Assembly: GCA_017410525.1 (NCBI GenBank)
Contig: JAFQQQ010000001.1
Location: forward strand, 62,001-126,000
Origin: Bacilli bacterium
GTDB lineage: Bacteria > Bacillota_I > Bacilli_A > RF39 > UBA660
Length of the DNA stretch: 64,000 bases
Direction of reading: 5' to 3'
The first letter of the stretch is position 1, and each line of letters begins with the position of its first letter. Positions 21,064 through 28,598 of the stretch are shown here, piece after piece. The notes below the pieces were generated by a model. That model had not been told where the DNA came from, did not search any database, and saw only the letters and a program-made list of their open reading frames with translations. The position numbers were made by a program, and so were the translations under genes.

Positions 21064-23640
21064 ATGGAAAAGATAATAATGGTAGATGGAAATAACTTAC
21101 TTTTTAGAAGTTATTATGCAACGGCATATAACGGTAATTTTATGAAAAATAGCAAAGGGTTTCCTACAAATGCTTTATTTGGACTTACTAATATGATAAA
21201 TAAAATAATTGCTGAAGAAAAACCAAATTATATATTGGTTGCTTTTGATAAAGGCAAAACTTTTAGACATGAAAAGTTTGATTTTTATAAAGATGGAAGA
21301 TCTGAAACTCCAGAAGAATTGAAAGTTCAATTTCCAAAAGCAAAAGAGTTATTAGATGCTATGGGAATAAAATATTATGAAATAGACAATTATGAAGCAG
21401 ATGATATAATCGGAACATTTGCTAAATATTGTGATATTCCAGATGATGATTATGAAGGATTAATAGTAAGTAGTGATAAAGATTTACTTCAATTAATTTC
21501 TAAACAAGTTCAAGTAAAATTATTAAAGTCTAAAGATTATATTAGATATAATATAGATAATTTTAAAGAAGAATGGGGTATAGATCCTATAAATATAATA
21601 GATTTAAAAGCACTAATGGGAGACTCTAGTGATAATATTCCAGGAGTTAAAGGAATAGGGGAAAAAACTGCTTTAAAATTACTACACGAATATAAAACAC
21701 TAGATGGTATATATGAAAATATAGATCAAATAAAAGGTGCTTTACAAACAAAACTTATTACAGATAAAGAAAATGCGTATATGAGTTATGAGATTGCAAC
21801 TATTTATAGAGATGTTCCTGTAGATATTAATATATCAGATATAAAATATTTAGGAAATAAACCTGAACTTATAGATCTTTATGAAGAATTAGAATTTTAT
21901 TCTTTACTTAGAAATGTAAAAGTTGAAAAGAAAGAAGAATTAAAAGAAGATAAAATACAATATAAAGAAATTAAAAGTATAGATGAAATAAACATAGATG
22001 AAGAAACTGCTATATATTTAGAACTTGATAATGATAATTATCACCAAGCTAATATAATAGGTATGGGAGTTTATAATAAAAATAATGCCTTATATATAAG
22101 TAGTGATATATTAAAGCAAAATCCAGAGTTTTTAAATAAAATAAACTTATATACTTATGATTATAAAAAACTTTTAGTAACAGCTAAGAAAAATAATCTT
22201 AATATATCTAATGTAATATTTGATACTGCTATTGCTGCTTATTTACTAGAATACAATTTAAAAGATGATATTGCATATCTATCTAATCAATTAGATTATA
22301 AAATACCATTTAAAACTGATATAGCAAAAGAAAAATTAGATATTAAAGAAATTATAATTGAAAAAGCAAAATTTATTTATGAAACTAAAGAAAAGTTTGA
22401 AAGTGAATTAAAAGATAAAGAAATGTATTCTTTATTTAAAGACATTGAACTTCCTTTAAGTGAAGTATTAGCTGATATGGAATATACTGGTTTTAATATA
22501 GATAAGTCTAAATTGATTGATATGGGTGAAGAAATAAAAATAAAAATAGAGCTTTTAAGCAAAACTATTTATAATTATGCAGGATGTGAGTTTAATATTT
22601 CATCACCAATTCAATTAGGTGAAGTATTGTTTGAAAAACTTAATTTACCACATGGTAAAAGAGGTAAAAATGGATATTCAACAGCTGCTGATGTACTAGA
22701 AAAATTAAGAGATAAACATCCTATAATAGAAAGCATTTTAGAATATAGATTACTTACTAAACTTTATAGTACTTATATAGAAGGTTTAATAAACTATATT
22801 CATGAAGATAATAAAATACATACAATTTATACACAAACACTAACACGTACAGGTAGACTTTCTAGTATAGAACCAAATCTTCAAAATATTCCTATAAGAA
22901 ATGAATATGGTAGATTAATTAGAAAAGCCTTTATTCCAAGTGATGATAGTATTATTGTAAGTGCAGATTATTCTCAAATAGAACTTAGAATATTCTCTTG
23001 TATGGCTAATATCGAATCACTTAAAGAAGCATTTCTTAATAACATAGATGTTCATACTAAGACTGCTAGTGATATATTTAGAGTGCCTATTCAAGCAGTT
23101 ACTAAAGATATGAGAAGAATGGCTAAAGCAGTTAATTTTGGTATTATATATGGAATAAGTGGATTTGGACTTTCTGAAAACTTAAATATAGATACAAAAG
23201 AAGCAACTAAGTTTATAAACGAATATTATGAAACATATCCAGGTATTAAGGCTTACAAAGAAGAAAGTATTAAACAAGCGCATAAAGATGGATTTGTTAA
23301 AACTAAGTTCAATAGAATTAGAACAATACCGGAATTAGAAAATAAAAATTATATGATTAGAAGTGGTGCTGAGAGAATGGCTTTAAATACACCAATACAA
23401 GGTACTGCTGCAGATATAATTAAGATTGCTATGGTAAAATTATTTAATGAGTTTAATAAACACAATTTAAAAAGTAAAATACTTGTTACTGTACACGATG
23501 AACTTGTTGTAGATTGTAAAAAAAATGAGTTTGAAACAGTTAAAAAACTTATGAAAGAAGTTATGGAAAGTGTAATAGAACTTCAAGTACCACTTCTAGT
23601 AGATATAGAATATGGAGATAATTGGTATCAAGCAAAATAA
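21064..23640 (+). CDS. polA: DNA polymerase I
   Basis: Fills gaps and removes RNA primers. An N-terminal 5'-3' exonuclease (FRSYYAT; SSDKDLLQLI; GDSSDNIPGVKGIGEKTA) is followed by a central 3'-5' exonuclease-like domain. Aligned by eye to the E. coli D-T-E motif, this reads Y-L-E, so the first catalytic Asp is lost and proofreading is probably absent, as in Bacillus. The C-terminal polymerase has RTGRLSSIEPNLQNIP, SADYSQIELR (about 635), RRMAKAVNFGIIYG (about 683) and VHDELV. At 858 residues it is full length. A -10 of TGT-TATAAT (21043-21048) ends 15 nt before the ATG; GGTGGTGAT is the ribosome site. Confidence 0.98.
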   Translation: MEKIIMVDGNNLLFRSYYATAYNGNFMKNSKGFPTNALFGLTNMINKIIAEEKPNYILVAFDKGKTFRHEKFDFYKDGRSETPEELKVQFPKAKELLDAMGIKYYEIDNYEADDIIGTFAKYCDIPDDDYEGLIVSSDKDLLQLISKQVQVKLLKSKDYIRYNIDNFKEEWGIDPINIIDLKALMGDSSDNIPGVKGIGEKTALKLLHEYKTLDGIYENIDQIKGALQTKLITDKENAYMSYEIATIYRDVPVDINISDIKYLGNKPELIDLYEELEFYSLLRNVKVEKKEELKEDKIQYKEIKSIDEINIDEETAIYLELDNDNYHQANIIGMGVYNKNNALYISSDILKQNPEFLNKINLYTYDYKKLLVTAKKNNLNISNVIFDTAIAAYLLEYNLKDDIAYLSNQLDYKIPFKTDIAKEKLDIKEIIIEKAKFIYETKEKFESELKDKEMYSLFKDIELPLSEVLADMEYTGFNIDKSKLIDMGEEIKIKIELLSKTIYNYAGCEFNISSPIQLGEVLFEKLNLPHGKRGKNGYSTAADVLEKLRDKHPIIESILEYRLLTKLYSTYIEGLINYIHEDNKIHTIYTQTLTRTGRLSSIEPNLQNIPIRNEYGRLIRKAFIPSDDSIIVSADYSQIELRIFSCMANIESLKEAFLNNIDVHTKTASDIFRVPIQAVTKDMRRMAKAVNFGIIYGISGFGLSENLNIDTKEATKFINEYYETYPGIKAYKEESIKQAHKDGFVKTKFNRIRTIPELENKNYMIRSGAERMALNTPIQGTAADIIKIAMVKLFNEFNKHNLKSKILVTVHDELVVDCKKNEFETVKKLMKEVMESVIELQVPLLVDIEYGDNWYQAK

Positions 23641-23664
23641 AAAGAAACTTTATTGTTTCTTTTT
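23638..23664. terminator. Bidirectional terminator
   Basis: AAAGAAAC (23641-23648) pairs with GTTTCTTT (23655-23662) between convergent polA and the minus-strand gene. Confidence 0.75.
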
Positions 23665-24015
23665 GTTTATTCCAATCATACTTCCTAGTATGGAAGAAAT
23701 AATTAGTATAATATAAAATAACAAATATTTAAATTTAAATGAATTATTAAGCCCTAAATAATTAAAAATAATAAGTACTATGGAAAATATAGAGCCTAAT
23801 TTTAAACCTTCTAAAAATCCTTTTTTTAAAGATCTTTTTCCTATATAAAATCCACCAACAAACATAGAAATAATAGGTATAATTATTTTTATAATAGAAG
23901 TAACCTTATCATTCAGCACATTAAAATAACTAAGTAGAGTAGTTATAAATGTTAAAACTAAAATAAATCCAATTATATATAAAAAAGATATACCTAAGTT
24001 TTTTAAATATTTCAT
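23650..24015 (-). CDS. TIGR04086-type four-helix membrane protein
   Basis: A small integral membrane protein of 121 residues with four predicted membrane segments (about 8-28, 40-58, 72-90, 95-115). The central FVGGFYIGKRSLKKGFLEGL loop matches what I know of the TIGR04086/YrzE family of Bacillota. That family has no established biochemical role; in sporulating species it often lies near secretion genes. AGGTGATTTT precedes the ATG. The N-terminus is divergent from the next gene. Confidence 0.75.
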   Translation of the reverse strand: MKYLKNLGISFLYIIGFILVLTFITTLLSYFNVLNDKVTSIIKIIIPIISMFVGGFYIGKRSLKKGFLEGLKLGSIFSIVLIIFNYLGLNNSFKFKYLLFYIILIISSILGSMIGINKKKQ

Positions 24016-24087
24016 AAAATCACCTATTAAAAATTATTCGTTTGTATAAAAGAATATTCTATGGTTCAATATAATATAGGTGATTAT

Positions 24088-24717
24088 ATGTATTTTTCCT
24101 TAATATTTAAAACGCTATTTATGTATTTTTTTATAATATTTGTTTATAGGCTTATGGGAAAAAAAGAAGTAGGACAATTAAGTATTGTAGATTTAATTGT
24201 ATCAATACTTATTGCTGAATTAATTGCTTTATCAATACAAGAAGACAGTAAAAGTATATTTATATCAGTAGTACCTATACTTGTTCTTGTAGGTGTTCAA
24301 ATTCTTATAAGCTTTATAACTTTAAAAAACGATAAATTGAGATATATTATAGACGGAAAACCTACAATAATAATAAAGAACGGTAAACTTAATTTTACTG
24401 AGATGTCTAAACTTAGATATTCACTAGATGATTTATTAACACAGTTAAGATTACAAGGAGTTAAGAGTATAGATAAAGTAAAATATGCGGTGTTAGAAAA
24501 TAACGGTGATTTATCTATATTTAATGATAATAGTGATTATCCATTACCTCTAATACTTGATGGAGTAATTGATTATAATACTTTAAAAGAGATAAAAAAA
24601 GACTATAATTGGTTAATAGATAGTTTAAAGAAAAAAAATTTAGAGATAGATGAAGTTTTTTATGCTTTTTATACTAATAACAAAACTTTTATAATAACAA
24701 GAAATGAGCTTTTATGA
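24088..24717 (+). CDS. DUF421 (YetF-type) membrane protein
   Basis: It has three N-terminal membrane segments and a cytoplasmic C-terminal domain. The RLMGKKEVGQLSIVDLIV motif and the LRYIIDGKPTIIIKNGKL stretch are hallmarks of DUF421/YetF proteins. I choose the ATG at 24088 (GGTGATTAT before it) instead of an in-frame start at 24061, which lies upstream of the -10 TATAAT (24070-24075). The 209-residue length is usual. Relatives are linked to spore or envelope stress, but the activity is unknown. Confidence 0.88.
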   Translation: MYFSLIFKTLFMYFFIIFVYRLMGKKEVGQLSIVDLIVSILIAELIALSIQEDSKSIFISVVPILVLVGVQILISFITLKNDKLRYIIDGKPTIIIKNGKLNFTEMSKLRYSLDDLLTQLRLQGVKSIDKVKYAVLENNGDLSIFNDNSDYPLPLILDGVIDYNTLKEIKKDYNWLIDSLKKKNLEIDEVFYAFYTNNKTFIITRNELL

Positions 24718-24782
24718 AAAATATTTGAAAAAATATTAGAAATGTGCTATGATTAACATGTAGTGTAGGGAAGAGGTAAAGC

Positions 24783-24956
24783 ATGGAAAATAATGAACAA
24801 AAAGGGAATTTATTGTTTAAAAAATTAGACTTAGCTTTTGTATATTTATTTGTATTTCTAGTAGGTGTTGCAATAGTTCTTGGTATGACATCGTTTTTAA
24901 ATGACAAAGTTAAAGAGTTTACAGAGGATGCAATTGTAATGAATACTCAAGGATAG
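24783..24956 (+). CDS. 57-residue single-pass membrane protein
   Basis: A small gene with GGGAAGAGGTAAAGC before the ATG. The product has a charged N-terminus (about 17 residues), one membrane helix (LAFVYLFVFLVGVAIVLGM, about 17-36) and a short acidic tail. It is followed immediately by a stem-loop terminator. Start, ribosome site, membrane helix and terminator together make it credible. Function unknown. Confidence 0.6.
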   Translation: MENNEQKGNLLFKKLDLAFVYLFVFLVGVAIVLGMTSFLNDKVKEFTEDAIVMNTQG

Positions 24957-24970
24957 TTAATCTATCTTTT
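24952..24970 (+). terminator. Rho-independent terminator
   Basis: GATAG (24952-24956) pairs with CTATC (24962-24966), followed by seven T residues; it overlaps the stop of the 57-residue gene. Confidence 0.65.
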
Positions 24971-25010
24971 TTTCTTATTAAAAATGTAGTATAATTATAT
25001 TGGTGATATA

Positions 25011-25979
25011 ATGAAAGTAACAATTTTAGGAACGGGTGCTTATGGATTAGCTTTATCGAAGATACTTGTAGAAAATAAAAATGAAGTAGTAATGTGGACT
25101 ACTTTTGAAAGTGAAAAGAAAGAATTATTAGAAACTAAAAAAAGTTCTAAATTAAAAGGCTTTAAATTAGATGATAGTGTTTTTGTAACTACTGATTTAG
25201 AAGAGTCTATAAAAATGAGTGAATTAATTGTAATAGCTATTCCAACTGCTTTTGTAACCGACGTGTGTAAAAGTTTAAAAAAATATATTAAAACTAATCA
25301 ACATATTTGCATAGCAAGTAAAGGAATAGAACAAGGTACTTGCTTATTTATACATGATATGATAAAAAAACAGATAAAAACTAAATATATAGGAGCGATA
25401 TCTGGACCTAGTTTTGCAGTTGATTTAGTTAAAAGTGTACCTGTAGGATTAGCCGTTGCTTCTAAATCAAAGAAAACATTAAATATAATAAGAGAAGCAT
25501 TTTCTAATAATCATTTTAAATTACATCCAACTAATGATATTATAGGAATCGAGGTGTGCGGCGCAGTTAAAAATATAATTGCAATCGCATCTGGCATGAT
25601 AGATGGGATGGGTTATCCAATATCAACTCAAGCATTATTAATTACACAATCCCTGCATGACATTAAAGCAATAATACACGCTTTAGGTGGTTCAAAAAAA
25701 ACAATACTTAGTTTTGCAGGTTTTGGAGATATTTTGCTTACTTGTACAAGTGAGAAGAGTAGAAATTATACATTTGGTAAATTAATAGGTTCTACTGCTT
25801 CTAAGGAAGAAATAGAGAAATATAAGAATAATATAACTGTAGAAGGTTTGTATACATTAAAAAGTATACATAAATTAATAAATAATAAAAAGATAGAAAT
25901 TCCAACAATAAATATAATATATGATATTGTATTTAAAGACGAAAAAATAGATAAATTAATTGAGTATCTTATGATTTGA
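25011..25979 (+). CDS. gpsA: Glycerol-3-phosphate dehydrogenase [NAD(P)+]
   Basis: Reduces dihydroxyacetone phosphate to sn-glycerol-3-phosphate, the backbone of membrane lipids. The Rossmann motif GTGAYG is at residues 7-12. The family motif AISGPSFAVD, the catalytic-Lys region VCGAVKNIIAIASGM and SFAGFGDILLTCTS are all present. At 322 residues it is normal length. GGTGATATA precedes the ATG and TATAAT (24990-24995) ends 15 nt before it. Its TGA stop overlaps the -35 of the next gene's promoter. Confidence 0.96.
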   Translation: MKVTILGTGAYGLALSKILVENKNEVVMWTTFESEKKELLETKKSSKLKGFKLDDSVFVTTDLEESIKMSELIVIAIPTAFVTDVCKSLKKYIKTNQHICIASKGIEQGTCLFIHDMIKKQIKTKYIGAISGPSFAVDLVKSVPVGLAVASKSKKTLNIIREAFSNNHFKLHPTNDIIGIEVCGAVKNIIAIASGMIDGMGYPISTQALLITQSLHDIKAIIHALGGSKKTILSFAGFGDILLTCTSEKSRNYTFGKLIGSTASKEEIEKYKNNITVEGLYTLKSIHKLINNKKIEIPTINIIYDIVFKDEKIDKLIEYLMI

Positions 25980-26004
25980 CAAAATAAACTTTTCATATTA
26001 TAAT
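25976..26004 (+). promoter_or_regulatory. Consensus sigma-A promoter TTGACA-N17-TATAAT
   Basis: Both hexamers match the consensus exactly (25976-25981 and 25999-26004) with the optimal 17-bp spacer. It is the strongest promoter I see in the window. It drives the NrtR-like gene and the small membrane gene after it. Confidence 0.85.
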
Positions 26005-26036
26005 ACAACTGTATTTTGAACACAAAGAGGGCTGTT

Positions 26037-26615
26037 ATGGAAGTAAATGTAAAAAGCATAATAAACATATTTACCATTATAGATGGAAAAATTAATTTAT
26101 TAGTTAATAATAATAAACTAATAGAGATAGAATGTTTAGATGAATTAGATTACGTTAATAGTAATTATATAAAAAACAATATTGATATAAAAAATTTAAT
26201 TTTAAAACAATGTTTTACACTCAGCAAAAAACAAGAAGACAAATTAAACTTAACTATCATATATATTGATATAGTAAATTATAAAAATATAAAATTAAAT
26301 AACAACTTTAGTTTTAAACAAATAGAAGAACTAAAAGATAATATATTTGTTCAAAAAAGTATTGAATGTTTAAAGAAGGAATTAGTTTTAAACAGTACAA
26401 TAAAAAAATTATATCCAGATGAATTTATATTACCAGAAATACAAAGAATGTATGAAGAATTATTAAATAAAAAATATGATAGAAGAAACTTTAGAAAAAA
26501 ATTAATTAAACTGGATGTTATAGAGGATTTAGATAAAATAAGTTCTAATAAAACTGGTAGGCCAGCAAAACTTTATAGATTTAAAGATATAAAAGAAGAT
26601 AAAATATTATTTTAG
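26037..26615 (+). CDS. NrtR-like winged-helix regulator with degenerate Nudix domain
   Basis: The C-terminal part (about residues 130-185) has FILPEIQRMYEELLNKK, then RRNFRKKL and GRPAKLYRF. That is the pattern of the winged helix in NrtR, the ADP-ribose-responsive repressor of NAD genes. The N-terminal part has the length and strand pattern of a Nudix domain but lacks the Nudix box (no GX5EX7REUXEEXGU), so it cannot hydrolyse and may only bind a ligand. I start at the ATG at 26037 (AAAGAGGGC upstream). No NAD-synthesis gene is adjacent, so the target is open; gpsA upstream uses NAD(P). Confidence 0.75.
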   Translation: MEVNVKSIINIFTIIDGKINLLVNNNKLIEIECLDELDYVNSNYIKNNIDIKNLILKQCFTLSKKQEDKLNLTIIYIDIVNYKNIKLNNNFSFKQIEELKDNIFVQKSIECLKKELVLNSTIKKLYPDEFILPEIQRMYEELLNKKYDRRNFRKKLIKLDVIEDLDKISSNKTGRPAKLYRFKDIKEDKILF

Positions 26616-26626
26616 GAGGTATTTAT

Positions 26627-26752
26627 ATGACAAAATGGGGAGTAAGATCAATGGTTTGGTATGTTTTTATACTTATAGTAGCATTCTGTGTGTCATTATT
26701 CTATTACATGAAATTAATAAATGATCCTAGTATACAAAGAGTATTTTTCTAA
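26627..26752 (+). CDS. 41-residue membrane peptide
   Basis: TTAGGAGGTATTTAT gives a full ribosome site 11 nt after the NrtR-like stop. The product starts MTKWGVRSMVW and has one membrane helix (about 10-30) and a short polar tail. It shares the consensus promoter of its neighbour and is followed by a terminator. Function unknown. Confidence 0.6.
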   Translation: MTKWGVRSMVWYVFILIVAFCVSLFYYMKLINDPSIQRVFF

Positions 26753-26779
26753 AAGAAGTGTTTTTTCATTTCTTTTTTA
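26749..26779 (+). terminator. Rho-independent terminator
   Basis: AAAAGAAGTG pairs with CATTTCTTTT (with a G-T wobble), followed by T residues. Confidence 0.65.
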
Positions 26780-26839
26780 TTTAAGGTTGTAATTTTTTGT
26801 TATGCATAGTATAATTAAATAGTAGAAAGTAGGGGTAAT

Positions 26840-27898
26840 ATGAAAAATAAATTAATTTTTAGAATATTAGGTGCTTTAGCATCCGCTTTAATTATAGTAT
26901 CTGTATTTGTACCATTTGTAAGTGTTACAGGATATTCTCCAAGTTTATGGGAAACTTATGAATTAACAAATTCGCTTTATTTACCAATAATGATAATAGT
27001 GTTTGGGGCAATAGGTGTTATATTCTTTTCTTTAAATGTAAAAACAGAATTTGCATATATGAGTGTGGGTGCTATAGCTTTCTTTGTCATAATTCAAACA
27101 ATAGACATATTAGATCAAGGTGCTTTTGGTTCTTTAAGTATAGGCTATTATCTTTTAGTTATAGGAGCGCTTTTAACAGGAATAATGGCATTTTTAACTA
27201 ATCTAAAAACAAAGAAAAGAGAAATGGTATCAGAAGAAATAAAAAAAACAGAAGAAAAGTCTATGTTAGAGCAAATAGATAAACTTTATAATGAACAAAC
27301 ATTTCCTCAAAGTGAAATGTCACCAATTCAACCTATAGATAATGTAGTTCAACCTTTACCAATTCAACCATTAGAATCAGTTGTTGAACAAATGGTTGAA
27401 GAAAAAACTATAGAAGAAAATCCAGTAAACGCAGTTCTTCAAGAAATGCCAACACAAAATTATCAAGTTATACAAGAACCTATTATAGAACAAGTTCAAG
27501 TTGAAAATACAAATCAACCATTAAATCAGGTATCACAACAATTCAATGTTCCAATATTCGAAGAAACTCAAGTACAAGACGTACCATTAGTAGAACAACA
27601 ACTTGTGGTAGAAACACCAGTCAGTCAACCAGTAAATCCAGTTCTACAAGAATTCTCACAACTAACTAATTCTGCAGTACAAGAGTCTAGAATTACTCCT
27701 GTTAATATGGTTGAACAGGTACCTATAGCACAAGAACAAGCCGTATTGAATCAAGGCGTTGCAACCGTTCCTTTATCAAGTATAAGTGAACCAGTAAATC
27801 CAATTGTACAAGAATTTACTAATCCAGGATTAACTGCGACCCCACAACAATCATCAAATGAACTTGATATATTTGGTCAACCAATAAATAAAAGTTAA
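26840..27898 (+). CDS. Four-helix membrane protein with Q/P/V-rich repeated tail
   Basis: I do not recognise this family. Four membrane segments fill residues 1-125. A cytoplasmic-looking tail of about 225 residues follows, very rich in Gln, Pro, Val and Glu. It contains three copies of a nine-residue motif: PVNAVLQEM, PVNPVLQEF and PVNPIVQEF (coding bases near 27423, 27630 and 27790). The short ending DIFGQPINKS is set apart. AGTAGGGGTAAT lies before the ATG. The tail looks like a repeated binding motif for a protein partner. Confidence 0.75.
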   Translation: MKNKLIFRILGALASALIIVSVFVPFVSVTGYSPSLWETYELTNSLYLPIMIIVFGAIGVIFFSLNVKTEFAYMSVGAIAFFVIIQTIDILDQGAFGSLSIGYYLLVIGALLTGIMAFLTNLKTKKREMVSEEIKKTEEKSMLEQIDKLYNEQTFPQSEMSPIQPIDNVVQPLPIQPLESVVEQMVEEKTIEENPVNAVLQEMPTQNYQVIQEPIIEQVQVENTNQPLNQVSQQFNVPIFEETQVQDVPLVEQQLVVETPVSQPVNPVLQEFSQLTNSAVQESRITPVNMVEQVPIAQEQAVLNQGVATVPLSSISEPVNPIVQEFTNPGLTATPQQSSNELDIFGQPINKS

Positions 27899-27920
27899 TA
27901 ATTAACTTTTATTTTTTTTT
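27889..27920 (+). terminator. Rho-independent terminator
   Basis: AAAAGTTAA (27890-27898) pairs with TTAACTTTT (27902-27910), then a long T-run. Confidence 0.8.
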
Positions 27921-27951
27921 ATTATGTTGTATAATTGTATTGGAGGTAATT

Positions 27952-28572
27952 ATGAACAAAGAAAGTAGAATAACAGTTAATAATTTAATTTATGCATTAT
28001 TATTTTTAGTATTTGGTATAATACTTTTAACTAGTACAGAGGATTTAATAACTATAATATCAAAGGTAATAGGTGGAGTATTAATAGTTATAGGTATTAT
28101 AAAAGCGATAATATATATTTATATGAAAGGTAAATTAGGAGAGTATAGTCTTTCTAAATTAATAGTTTCATTATCATTTATTAGTTTCGGAATGTTACTT
28201 ATATTTTTATCAGGAACACTTAGTTTTGCTATTAGAACAGTTATAGGGATATGGGTAGTATTTTCAGGAATAAATAGGGTAATATTTGCTATATCAATGT
28301 GTGCTATAGATAAAAAAAGTTTCTTAGTATATTTAATAACTTCACTTCTGATGATTACTCTAGGTATAGTAATTATAACAGGAGTATTTGATAAATTAAT
28401 TGGTTTACTTATAATAGTTTATTCTGTTATAGAGATTGTTAATTATATTTACTTTAAAGTTAAAAATAAAGATTTTGAAGAAATAATAGAAAAACCAGTA
28501 AAAAAAGAAAAAAAATTAAAAAGATTAAAAAAGGGTAAAGTGGTGGATGCTATTATAGAAGAAGGAAAATAA
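27952..28572 (+). CDS. DUF308/HdeD-like membrane protein
   Basis: About six membrane segments arranged as repeated helix pairs (for example LVFGIILLTSTEDL...VIGGVLIVIGIIKAI and FISFGMLLIFLSG...VIGIWVVFSGINRVI), as in DUF308/HdeD proteins. A Lys-rich cytoplasmic tail closes it. I choose the ATG at 27952, with TTGGAGGTAATT upstream; a TTG at 27940 would include the ribosome site. The -10 TATAAT (27930-27935) ends 16 nt before the ATG. The role is unknown; HdeD relatives are linked to acid stress. Confidence 0.8.
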   Translation: MNKESRITVNNLIYALLFLVFGIILLTSTEDLITIISKVIGGVLIVIGIIKAIIYIYMKGKLGEYSLSKLIVSLSFISFGMLLIFLSGTLSFAIRTVIGIWVVFSGINRVIFAISMCAIDKKSFLVYLITSLLMITLGIVIITGVFDKLIGLLIIVYSVIEIVNYIYFKVKNKDFEEIIEKPVKKEKKLKRLKKGKVVDAIIEEGK

Positions 28573-28598
28573 AAATCACAATTGAAGTGATTTTTTTA
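28571..28598. terminator. Bidirectional terminator
   Basis: AAAAATCAC (28571-28579) pairs with GTGATTTTT (28587-28595), between convergent genes with T-runs both ways. Confidence 0.75.
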
